A DNA stretch of 8,289 bases from the NCBI GenBank assembly GCA_025355225.1, contig JANYAB010000269.1, forward strand, positions 1 through 8,289. Reading direction: 5' to 3'. Below the pieces are notes generated by a model. That model was not told the origin of the DNA. It saw only the letters and a program-made list of their open reading frames with translations, and did not search any database. Origin of the DNA: Bacteroidota bacterium (GTDB lineage Bacteria; Bacteroidota; Bacteroidia; Sphingobacteriales; Sphingobacteriaceae). Position 1 is the stretch's first letter. Each line of letters opens with the position of its first letter. A program made the translations under genes and the position numbers. Shown here piece by piece: positions 1 to 6,209 of this stretch.

Positions 1-1
1 T

Positions 2-229
2 CTAAACATATCTATACCCGAAGATTTAAAAGTCATTAGCTTCTCCAGCCTGGGTATTGCTCCCTTGTTATGTCCGGCATTATCAACTATTACGCAACCT
101 GCTTACGAAATGGGGATCCGGGCAGCTACGCTATTGTTTGACGCGCTCGAGAAAAAGACAACCGGTCAGCTTAGAAAACATCATATTTTAAAATCGAAAT
201 TACTTATCAGGAAGTCCTCCGCAGGTTGA
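2..229 (+). CDS. LacI-family transcriptional regulator, C-terminal fragment
   Basis: This is the last 75 codons of a gene that begins before the window; the stop is TGA at 227-229. The translation contains 'IPEDLKVISFSS' followed by a 'LSTITQPAYEMGIRAATLLFDAL' type segment (read in two parts: LSTITQPAYEMG, then IRAATLLFDAL). This is the usual C-terminal end of the periplasmic-binding-protein-like ligand domain of LacI/GalR regulators: the IPEDL-V-F strand, the P-L-T-I-Q-P stretch, and the helix in which M-G-A leads to L. Such proteins are dimeric DNA-binding repressors or activators that respond to sugars. The helix-turn-helix lies upstream and is not visible, so neither ligand nor target can be named. 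It converges with the peptidase T gene, so no operon partner is seen here. Confidence 0.85.
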   Translation, partial: LNISIPEDLKVISFSSLGIAPLLCPALSTITQPAYEMGIRAATLLFDALEKKTTGQLRKHHILKSKLLIRKSSAG

Positions 230-242
230 TGGATACGAATTT

Positions 243-274
243 AGAGACGTCCCGATAGCTATCGGTGCGTCTCT
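243..274. repeat. Intergenic palindrome between convergent genes
   Basis: Outer arms AGAGACG (243-249) and CGTCTCT (268-274) are perfect reverse complements. They enclose the 14-bp palindrome CCGATAGCTATCGG (252-265). The two 2-nt junctions (TC and TG) give one G-U pair and one mismatch. As RNA this can fold into a long hairpin with an AGCT loop from either strand. It lies in the 79-bp gap between the end of the LacI gene and the end of pepT, where a bidirectional terminator would be expected, but neither strand has a clear U-tract after the stem. It may instead be a dispersed intergenic repeat. Confidence 0.6.
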
Positions 275-308
275 ACTAGGATGCCATAGCAAATCGTTTG
301 CCAGGAGA

Positions 309-1559
309 TCAGGCTCTCTCTTCCCATATCATGCTCAAGTGCAGTATTGTTTCTACTGCCTTTTGCATATCCTGCACCGAAACCCACTCTTGTTTACTGT
401 GAAAAGCGTGTTCGCCCGCAAAAATATTAGGGCATGGCAAACCCATGAATGATAATCTTGACCCATCGGTACCTCCGCGTATGCTGCATAGGCGTGCATT
501 CAATCCGGTGCGCTTCATGGCTTCCATGGCGTATTCGACAATGAGGGGATGCTGGTCGAGTACAACTTTCATGTTGCGATATTGTGAATGCACCTGTAGT
601 TCATAACTGCAACCCGGGAACATTTTTAAAACATTATCAGCTGTTTCCCGGATAACACCGGCATGATGTTCTAATTTGCTTTCGTCAAAGTCGCGGATAA
701 TAAAGTTTATTTCAGCTGTTTCTACATGCCCCTCAATTCCTACCGGATGAACAAAACCTGCTCTGTTTTCGGTTCCTTCCGGCGATAATTCATGCGGCAA
801 TGCAGCCACTATCTGCGAAGCGATCTTAATGGCGCTCTGCATTTTGCCTTTTGCGAACCCTGGATGCGCACTTATGCCACGGACAATCAGTTTTGCCCCA
901 TCTGCCGAAAAAGTTTCATTTTCCATATTACCGACACTTTCTCCGTCCATTGTATAACCGGCCGAAGCACCTAATTTTTCAATATCAACTTTATCCACCC
1001 CCCGGCCTATCTCTTCATCCGGAGTAAACAATATCCTTATTTTTCCATGCTTTATTTCAGGATGGTTCATTAGGTGGTAGCAGGCATCCATAATTTCGGC
1101 CACCCCTGCTTTATTGTCAGCACCCAACAACGTGGTGCCGCTGGCTGTAACAATATCATTCCCCAACTGGTGTTTCAAATCAGGATGATCATTCAACCTG
1201 ATAATTTGAGAAGCGTCATCAGGAAGAACCAGATCCTGTCCCTGGTAATTTTTGTGTACAATGGGCTTTACGCCGGTTCCGCTGCAATCGGGTGCGGTAT
1301 CCATGTGCGAGCAAAAACAGATGACCGGGGTGTCTTTTTGAGTGTTTGCCGGCAAGGTGGCATACACATAACCATACTCATCAATGTGCGCATCATGTAA
1401 CCCTATCTCAATTAATTCGTTTACAAGTAACCTGCCCAAATTTTTCTGCTTTTCGGTAGAGGGGCAGGTATCTGAATTGGGATCAGATTGGGTATCGATA
1501 GTTACATAGCGTAAAAAACGTTCGGTAACTGTAAATTTTAAAGATGAATTTAAATCCAT
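309..1559 (-). CDS. pepT: Peptidase T (tripeptide aminopeptidase, M20B family)
   Basis: This is a cytosolic zinc aminopeptidase that removes the N-terminal residue from tripeptides; no signal peptide is present. The 416-residue length fits the family (about 410). Expected dinuclear-zinc M20 motifs occur in order: 'SHMDTAPD' (zinc ligand H85, catalytic D87), 'LGADNKAG' (bridging D148), 'TPDEEIGRG' (general base E182, ligand E183), 'MDGE' (D205) and 'EHAFHSKQEWV' near the C-terminus (ligand H387). The dimerisation or lid domain sits between roughly residues 215 and 330 and contains 'GISAHPGFAKGKM'. Residue roles are assigned by comparison with the Salmonella/E. coli enzyme. The ATG at 1557-1559 gives the normal family N-terminus ('FLRYVTIDTQSDP'). 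The gene is monocistronic as far as can be seen: it diverges from the beta-barrel gene and converges with the LacI gene. No strong promoter box is visible upstream. Confidence 0.95.
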   Translation of the reverse strand: MDLNSSLKFTVTERFLRYVTIDTQSDPNSDTCPSTEKQKNLGRLLVNELIEIGLHDAHIDEYGYVYATLPANTQKDTPVICFCSHMDTAPDCSGTGVKPIVHKNYQGQDLVLPDDASQIIRLNDHPDLKHQLGNDIVTASGTTLLGADNKAGVAEIMDACYHLMNHPEIKHGKIRILFTPDEEIGRGVDKVDIEKLGASAGYTMDGESVGNMENETFSADGAKLIVRGISAHPGFAKGKMQSAIKIASQIVAALPHELSPEGTENRAGFVHPVGIEGHVETAEINFIIRDFDESKLEHHAGVIRETADNVLKMFPGCSYELQVHSQYRNMKVVLDQHPLIVEYAMEAMKRTGLNARLCSIRGGTDGSRLSFMGLPCPNIFAGEHAFHSKQEWVSVQDMQKAVETILHLSMIWEERA

Positions 1560-1585
1560 ATATAGCCTTATATTAGTAGAAATTT

Positions 1586-1593
1586 TATTTTTG
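1586..1593 (+). promoter_or_regulatory. Candidate Bacteroidota -7 box upstream of beta-barrel gene
   Basis: TATTTTTG matches the Bacteroidota primary-sigma -7 consensus TAnnTTTG exactly. It lies 56 nt before the TTG start at 1650, so a leader of roughly 50 nt is predicted. No good -33 TTG is seen at the expected distance, and the tract is AT-rich, so a chance match is possible. Confidence 0.4.
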
Positions 1594-1649
1594 ACGATAC
1601 ATTAGTTAAGCCGTTCCAAAAATTGTAAAATATTGATTAAAAATAAGCA

Positions 1650-2381
1650 TTGAAAAAACTCATTTTATTTTTTGTTTTTGCGTTGACCGCAGTGATTGCA
1701 AAAGCACAGGCGGGTTACAACTATAAAGAGTTTGGAATTGGGCTTGATGTAAGTTACGAACGCGGCTATACAAACGTTAACAGGCAGGATAATCACTTTG
1801 CCGGCAATCTCAATTTCATATATAACTATAGCCCCTATATCCCCATTACTGCTGAGATACAGTTCGGAAATTTATCTGGAGGCGGGCTTACTGTTGATAA
1901 AGACAAATATGGCCGAATGTACACAAACAATTTTGAGGCCCTTGTTTTACATGGCGATTTTCAAATGGGCGAAGTGATCGACTACTCGGAAAGTGGTATT
2001 TTAAATATTGTGAAAAATTTTTATTTTGGTAGCGGGATGGGAATATTATTTAATAATAATGTTGTGCAGCGCACTAATGTTATCCTCGCCAATGGCCCTC
2101 TTACTTATGTTTTCCCGGGAAGTAACAATGGTATTAATATAATTGTCCCTTTAAGGTTTGGATACGAATTTAAGTTCTATAACGATTTCGAGGAACCTGA
2201 TATGGCTATTGATATCGGGTACATACATAACCTGGTATTTGGCGAAGGGCTTGATGGATATAATGACCCGTCGAGCAAATTTAAGAACAATGCCACTGAC
2301 CAGTACAGGCAGATAGTTGTCGGGGTTAAATTTTATTTTGGAAATATAACCTCATTTAACAAGTTAATAAGACGTTTTTAA
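1650..2381 (+). CDS. Predicted outer-membrane beta-barrel protein, uncharacterised
   Basis: This 243-residue exported protein has no recognised enzymatic motif. Residues 1-21 form a Sec signal peptide (MKK, a long Leu/Phe/Val core, then 'AKAQA'). The mature part alternates short amphipathic strands rich in Tyr, Phe, Gly and Asn ('FGIGLDVSYERGY', 'NLNFIYNYSPYIPITAEIQFG', 'PLRFGYEFKFY', 'IVVGVKFYFG'), the usual look of an 8- to 10-strand outer-membrane barrel. Its penultimate strand ends in aromatic residues, but a basic tail (NKLIRRF) follows. The start is TTG at 1650-1652: an in-frame TAA at 1644-1646 excludes any upstream start, and only this start retains the signal peptide. The next gene follows after 4 bp, so the two are probably cotranscribed. 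A transport, adhesion or structural role cannot be told apart from sequence. Confidence 0.8.
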   Translation: MKKLILFFVFALTAVIAKAQAGYNYKEFGIGLDVSYERGYTNVNRQDNHFAGNLNFIYNYSPYIPITAEIQFGNLSGGGLTVDKDKYGRMYTNNFEALVLHGDFQMGEVIDYSESGILNIVKNFYFGSGMGILFNNNVVQRTNVILANGPLTYVFPGSNNGINIIVPLRFGYEFKFYNDFEEPDMAIDIGYIHNLVFGEGLDGYNDPSSKFKNNATDQYRQIVVGVKFYFGNITSFNKLIRRF

Positions 2382-2385
2382 CGAA

Positions 2386-2733
2386 TTGAACATCGAAGAA
2401 ATACGTGATTATTGCCTCGCGAAGGCTGGGGTAACAGAAGGTTTACCCTTTGGCGAGGATACCCTCGTATTTAAAGTAGGGAAAAAACTCTTCCTATTAA
2501 CCAGCATTTCTGACGGTAACAGTTTCAATGTAAAATGCGATCCTGAAATGGCTATCGAACTACGCGAACATCATCCTGAAGTACAGCCGGGGTACCATAT
2601 GAATAAAAAGCACTGGAATACCGTATACACCAATGGGAGTTTAACCCGCAAACAGCTTTGCAATATGATAGACCACTCCTACGATCTGGTATTCAACAGC
2701 CTGCCAAAAAATATCCGGGCAGCGATAGCTTAA
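2386..2733 (+). CDS. MmcQ/YjbR-family small protein
   Basis: This 115-residue protein has the MmcQ/YjbR (CyaY-like fold) pattern: an N-terminal helix 'IEEIRDYCLAKAGVTEGLPFGEDTLVFKV' (here split as IEEIRDYCLAKAG, then VTEGLPFGEDTLVFKV), then 'KLFLLTS', 'FNVKCDPEMAIELRE' and the family signature 'PGYHMNKKHWNTV'. The last part is 'DHSYDLVFNSLPKNIR', also typical. Family members are small, cytosolic and often annotated as DNA-binding, but their role is poorly established. The start is TTG at 2386-2388: an in-frame TAA at 2368-2370 rules out an earlier start, and the first internal Met lies far inside the conserved fold. It is 4 bp downstream of the beta-barrel gene, so probably in the same transcript. 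No ribosome-binding sequence is visible. Confidence 0.88.
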   Translation: MNIEEIRDYCLAKAGVTEGLPFGEDTLVFKVGKKLFLLTSISDGNSFNVKCDPEMAIELREHHPEVQPGYHMNKKHWNTVYTNGSLTRKQLCNMIDHSYDLVFNSLPKNIRAAIA

Positions 2734-2739
2734 AACGCA

Positions 2740-2783
2740 TCGATTAAGTTTGTAATATCTCTGAGTGGTACTTTATTAATCGA
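2740..2783. repeat. Interrupted 8-bp inverted repeat in intergenic spacer
   Basis: TCGATTAA (2740-2747) and TTAATCGA (2776-2783) are perfect reverse complements separated by 28 nt. They lie between the MmcQ-like gene and the M14 peptidase gene. They could form a weak hairpin ending the upstream transcript, or flank a regulatory site before the downstream gene. The arms are short and AT-rich, so this is only a candidate. Confidence 0.3.
2745..2752 (+). promoter_or_regulatory. Alternative -7 box candidate for M14 peptidase gene
   Basis: TAAGTTTG fits TAnnTTTG and would give a leader of about 60 nt before the ATG at 2818. It overlaps the left arm of the 2740-2783 inverted repeat. It competes with the box at 2794-2801, and sequence alone cannot decide between them. 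Confidence 0.25.
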
Positions 2784-2793
2784 CTGCCAAACC

Positions 2794-2801
2794 TATATTT
2801 G
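2794..2801 (+). promoter_or_regulatory. Bacteroidota -7 box for M14-rhomboid operon
   Basis: TATATTTG matches TAnnTTTG exactly and ends 16 nt before the ATG at 2818. A T-run (TTT, 2772-2774) lies at about the -33 position in place of the usual TTG. The predicted leader is only about 10 nt. Confidence 0.5.
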
Positions 2802-2817
2802 CTAAAATTATTCTCCA

Positions 2818-4560
2818 ATGAAAAGATGCTTATTGGCATTGCTGATCTGTTTTGTTTTTTTCCAGGCCAAAGCACAGTTAACCCCTTTTGAATTAAGTAA
2901 GGACAAAAACTATACGGCTACTTACCCCGAAATAATATCCTGGTATCAAAAACTGGGCAAGCAATATGGCCAGGTGAAAATATTCAACTATGGCATAACG
3001 GATATAGGCAAACCCTTAACCTTAATCGTTTTATCAAAAGATAAGGTTTTTGATCCGGCGCTGATAAAAAAACAGAACAAAAGAGTTTTATTGATTAACA
3101 ATGGCATCCATCCCGGCGAACCTGAAGGCATAGACGCCAGTATGATGCTGGTACGCGACCTGCTGAAAAAAAACAAATTACCAAAAAATGTGGTGCTATG
3201 TTTTATAGCGGTATACAATATCGATGGCTGTTTAAACCGAGGGGTATCGCGCATTAATCAAAATGGCCCGCGGGCCTATGGTTTTAGGGGTAATTATAAG
3301 AATCTCGATCTGAACCGTGATTTTATTAAGGCCGACAGTAAAAACGCCTTAGCCTTTATGCAGATATTGAATACCTGGCAGCCCGAAGTTTTTTTGGATA
3401 ACCATACCAGCGATGGCGCCGACTACCAGTATGTAATGACATTGATAGAAACACAAAAAGACAAACAAAATCCTATCCTGGCCGAATATACTTCCAAAAC
3501 ACTTTCGCCGGAGTTATACAAACGCATGGCAAAAAGCGGCTACGAGATGACGCCTTACGTGGAAGAAAAAAATGCAACACCTGACTCGGGTATTGTAAGC
3601 TTTTTGGAAACGCCACGTTTTGCCACAGGCTATACCGCTCAGCATAATATTATCAGTTATATCACCGAAGCACACATGCTGAAGCCGTTCGATAAACGGG
3701 TGTATGCTACGTATGATTTTATGCAAAACCTTATTGATGTGTGCCAACGCGATGAAAAGCTAATCGGCGAGGTAAAAAGCAAGGCCGACGTGCAGGTGAA
3801 AAATCAAAACACATTCGCCCTGAACTGGGAGTTGGACGAGGGGAAATACGATACCATTACTTTTAAGGGTTATACAGCTGCCTATAAGCCAAGTGAAGTA
3901 AGTGGTTTGTCGCGCCTATATTACGACAGAAGTAAACCTTACACAAAAACCATTAAATATTTTGACAATTATAAAGCAACTATTACTGCCGACAAGCCAA
4001 TGGCTTACGTTATACCCCAGGCCTGGCAAAAAGTTATAGCGTTGTTTCAACTGAATAAGGTGGTTATGCACCAATTAGCACACGATACCACGCTTGAGTT
4101 GCAGATGTACTATATCGGCGATTACAAGACGGCAACACGGCCCTACGGGGGGCACTATCTGCATAGCAATACAAAACTGAACCCGATTGAAATGAAAGTT
4201 AAATTTTATGCCGGCGACTACGTGGTTTATACCAACCAGGCTTTAAACCGCTACATAGTGGAAACCCTGGAGCCGCAAGGTGTTGATTCGTTTTTTGCAT
4301 GGAACTTTTTTGATTCCGTTTTAGGTCAAAAAGAATACTTTTCGGCTTATGTTTTTGAGGACGCCGCCGCCGAACTGCTAAAAAAAGACCCTGACCTGAG
4401 AAAGAAACTGGATGATGAAAAAGCAAAGAACCCTCAACTGGCCAGCAGCGCGGCCGCCCAATTAAACTTTGTGTACCGCAATTCGCCTTATTTTGAAAAA
4501 ACTTACCTTCGCTACCCGGTAGGAAGATTATTAACTCAAACAAAACTCGATCTCAAATAA
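2818..4560 (+). CDS. Exported M14-family zinc carboxypeptidase
   Basis: This 580-residue protein has a Sec signal peptide (MKR, hydrophobic core, 'QAKAQ' at 16-20), so it acts in the periplasm or outside the cell. The catalytic domain fills roughly residues 35-310. Zinc ligands are H98 and E101 in 'NNGIHPGEPEG' (the HxxE motif) and H196 in 'FLDNHTSDG'. The substrate-carboxylate pair N166/R167 sits in 'NLDLNRDF'. E284 in 'YITEAHM' is the best candidate for the catalytic glutamate. The remaining 270 or so residues are a C-terminal part I do not recognise. M14 enzymes remove C-terminal residues from peptides, and some cleave peptidoglycan stem peptides or amidated substrates; the actual substrate is unknown. 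The ATG at 2818 is the only start that keeps the signal peptide. The rhomboid gene follows after 4 bp, indicating an operon. Confidence 0.9.
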   Translation: MKRCLLALLICFVFFQAKAQLTPFELSKDKNYTATYPEIISWYQKLGKQYGQVKIFNYGITDIGKPLTLIVLSKDKVFDPALIKKQNKRVLLINNGIHPGEPEGIDASMMLVRDLLKKNKLPKNVVLCFIAVYNIDGCLNRGVSRINQNGPRAYGFRGNYKNLDLNRDFIKADSKNALAFMQILNTWQPEVFLDNHTSDGADYQYVMTLIETQKDKQNPILAEYTSKTLSPELYKRMAKSGYEMTPYVEEKNATPDSGIVSFLETPRFATGYTAQHNIISYITEAHMLKPFDKRVYATYDFMQNLIDVCQRDEKLIGEVKSKADVQVKNQNTFALNWELDEGKYDTITFKGYTAAYKPSEVSGLSRLYYDRSKPYTKTIKYFDNYKATITADKPMAYVIPQAWQKVIALFQLNKVVMHQLAHDTTLELQMYYIGDYKTATRPYGGHYLHSNTKLNPIEMKVKFYAGDYVVYTNQALNRYIVETLEPQGVDSFFAWNFFDSVLGQKEYFSAYVFEDAAAELLKKDPDLRKKLDDEKAKNPQLASSAAAQLNFVYRNSPYFEKTYLRYPVGRLLTQTKLDLK

Positions 4561-4564
4561 ATAA

Positions 4565-5197
4565 ATGGAAGAATATCTAACGTTAGCGCCCGTAGCGTCT
4601 GTCATTTTCGCAATTACAATCATCGTTACCCTTATCGCCTTTTCAAATGAGGACCTGCATAGCAAGCTGATGCTTAAGCCCTATGATGTATCGCGGGGGC
4701 AACATATATATACCCTGATCACCAGTGGTTTTATACACCAGGATTGGATGCACCTGTTTTTTAATATGCTTTCCTTTTATTTCTTTGCCTTTAATCTCGA
4801 GAAGGTATTGGGTCACTGGCAGTTTGGCTTGCTTTATGTGCTCAGTATGGTATTAAGCGATCTGCCATCTGTAGTAAAGCATAAAAATGATTTGTGGTAT
4901 CGCAGTTTGGGTGCTTCAGGCGCTATCAGTGCAGTGGTTTTTAGTAAGATATTGTACAATCCATTTGCCACCATGATGATACTGCCTCTGCCAATCCCGA
5001 TTCCGGCGATTTTATTTGGCGTATTGTACTTAGTTTATTGCTCTTATGCCTCAAAGAAGGCGCGGGATAATATTAACCACGATGCACACTTATTCGGGGC
5101 GCTCAGCGGGATAATGATCACGGTTTTACTGGTCCCTCCTATTGTGCCTTTTTTCTTTCATGCCGTTATGGATAAAGTGCAATCTCTTTTGCACTGA
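4565..5197 (+). CDS. Rhomboid-family intramembrane serine protease
   Basis: This 210-residue inner-membrane protein has about six hydrophobic segments (near residues 8-26, 52-76, 85-101, 115-131, 137-159 and 176-199). The catalytic Ser-His dyad is visible: S118 in 'LGASGAISAVVF' (GxSG) and H175 in 'NHDAHLFGALSG' (HxxHLxG). The oxyanion-side pair H63/N67 is present in 'WMHLFFNM' (HxxxN). The enzyme is therefore predicted active and should cleave transmembrane substrates within the bilayer; the substrate is unknown. The size matches the minimal six-helix rhomboid without extra domains. It starts 4 bp after the stop of the M14 peptidase gene and is probably cotranscribed. Its last 32 bp overlap the end of the opposite-strand gene at 5166-6155. 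Confidence 0.93.
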   Translation: MEEYLTLAPVASVIFAITIIVTLIAFSNEDLHSKLMLKPYDVSRGQHIYTLITSGFIHQDWMHLFFNMLSFYFFAFNLEKVLGHWQFGLLYVLSMVLSDLPSVVKHKNDLWYRSLGASGAISAVVFSKILYNPFATMMILPLPIPIPAILFGVLYLVYCSYASKKARDNINHDAHLFGALSGIMITVLLVPPIVPFFFHAVMDKVQSLLH

Positions 5198-6155
5198 TCG
5201 GGTTGCCATTGGTATCGACCAAAAAACTCATCGGGTTTTCAGGGTCCTTAATAATTTCAAACAGCAGGAACCCCCATTTTTTCCAGAAGTTTTCGAGTAC
5301 CTGCCCATAGGTTTTATTTTGCCAGGAATCGAACAACGGTTTGCTGCTCATGCCGCGCAAGGGCATAGCTTCTATGTAGGTGTTTTCTTCTACCGGCAGG
5401 ACATTATATTCCGGTAAGCGGTTAAATAAATAAGCCGAGTAAAATATTCGGGCATTGAATTCTTCAAACTGAATGGGGTGAAGAGTTTGGCCTTCAATTT
5501 TTTCGAGTATCTCGCGGTGGTAAACGCGGTTGGCGCCATTGTCCTGCAGGCAGATGATCAGGCCGAAATCTTTTATGCGTAAGGAAAACGTTAAGGTATT
5601 GATCTCATCGCGATAGCCAAACAGGTCGGCCTCGTTATTCACCTTAAATAAAAACAGGCTGAAAGGCTGAAAATCTTCGAATACGATAGGCTGGCTGATG
5701 CTTTGTAGCATTAAATGCAGGTTGCTGAATTTATGAATTAGCGATTGTGAAATATTAAATTCCTGCCCTTGCGCATACTGCTGTTTTATACCCGCCTGCA
5801 TCTCGTTAAACAGGATGCCATAAAGTAATTTACCGGCCCATTGAAATAGTTTTAGCTGGTCGAGGCTGTTTACCGCGTCAAATCCCTTATCAAATGCAGC
5901 TGCAATTTCAGCTTCCAGTGGTTCAAGATACTGCTCATTAATAGCGGTGGCACAGGGTATTTTAAGGTCTTTGTAGGTGGCTATGCTCTCGTCCAATAAC
6001 TTAAATGGCTGATCAGCAAGGTTGTAAGTGTTCATCAGCCAAGCGGGGAATACCTGTATCTTCTCTTCGTCCGAAGTTAAAGTCTGACCGGAAAGGAAGC
6101 AGTTACGATTACTGAAATTAAACTTTTCGAAAGGGTTATAAATTTGTGCCGGCAT
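5166..6155 (-). CDS. Uncharacterised 329-residue protein, possible degenerate HNH-like N-terminus
   Basis: I do not recognise an assigned family. There is no signal peptide or membrane segment, so it is probably cytosolic. Residues 17-82 have the layout of an HNH/treble-clef nuclease of the 'C-x-x-C ... EHIFPxWL ... PC-x-x-C-N ... LE' type: 'NCFLSG' (C19), 'EKIQVFPAWL' (31-40), 'IPCATAIN' (66-73) and 'LEPLEAEIAAAF' (78-89). Most metal-binding Cys/His positions are replaced (CxxC reduced to C19, His replaced by Lys, second CxxC reduced to C68). If the relation is real, the domain is non-catalytic or has lost zinc. The rest (about 90-329) is mixed alpha/beta and rich in aromatic residues ('LHLMLQSIS', 'FWKKWGFLLFEII'). 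The ATG at 6153-6155 lies 5 nt after a perfect -7 box. The gene is convergent and overlapping with the rhomboid gene and divergent from the epimerase gene. Confidence 0.75.
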   Translation of the reverse strand: MPAQIYNPFEKFNFSNRNCFLSGQTLTSDEEKIQVFPAWLMNTYNLADQPFKLLDESIATYKDLKIPCATAINEQYLEPLEAEIAAAFDKGFDAVNSLDQLKLFQWAGKLLYGILFNEMQAGIKQQYAQGQEFNISQSLIHKFSNLHLMLQSISQPIVFEDFQPFSLFLFKVNNEADLFGYRDEINTLTFSLRIKDFGLIICLQDNGANRVYHREILEKIEGQTLHPIQFEEFNARIFYSAYLFNRLPEYNVLPVEENTYIEAMPLRGMSSKPLFDSWQNKTYGQVLENFWKKWGFLLFEIIKDPENPMSFLVDTNGNPISAKEIALYP

Positions 6156-6160
6156 GGGCG

Positions 6161-6168
6161 CAAAGATA
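6161..6168 (-). promoter_or_regulatory. -7 box for the 329-residue protein gene, start-proximal
   Basis: Read on the - strand this is TATCTTTG, an exact TAnnTTTG match, followed by only 5 nt (CGCCC) before the ATG at 6155-6153. A T-run (TTTTC) lies about 18-22 nt upstream, near -33. Transcription would begin at or next to the start codon, predicting a leaderless or nearly leaderless mRNA. Confidence 0.5.
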
Positions 6169-6193
6169 GGCAGTAATTTATATCAGAAAATTT

Positions 6194-6201
6194 TAGCTTT
6201 G
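6194..6201 (+). promoter_or_regulatory. -7 box for dipeptide epimerase gene, start-proximal
   Basis: TAGCTTTG is an exact TAnnTTTG match ending 8 nt before the ATG at 6210. No clear -33 TTG is seen. The predicted leader is a few nucleotides at most. It faces away from the - strand box at 6161-6168, with 25 bp between the two. Confidence 0.5.
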
Positions 6202-6209
6202 AATTTAAC

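Noticed and set aside
1074..1400. A 108-codon open frame on the + strand inside pepT.
   Set aside because: It lies wholly antisense to a well-conserved enzyme and its Cys/Ile-rich translation resembles no family; it is a shadow of the real frame.
1560..1649. Promoter for pepT on the - strand of the divergent spacer.
   Set aside because: Only imperfect boxes (for example TAAAATTT on the - strand) are present, too weak in AT-rich DNA to call.
4199..4543. A 114-codon open frame on the - strand inside the M14 peptidase gene.
   Set aside because: It is antisense to a gene with a clear signal peptide and catalytic residues, and the translation shows no recognisable domain.
5142..5417. A 91-codon + strand frame spanning the rhomboid end and the opposite gene.
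   Set aside because: It overlaps two better-supported genes, and its translation is a shadow of the 329-residue protein region.
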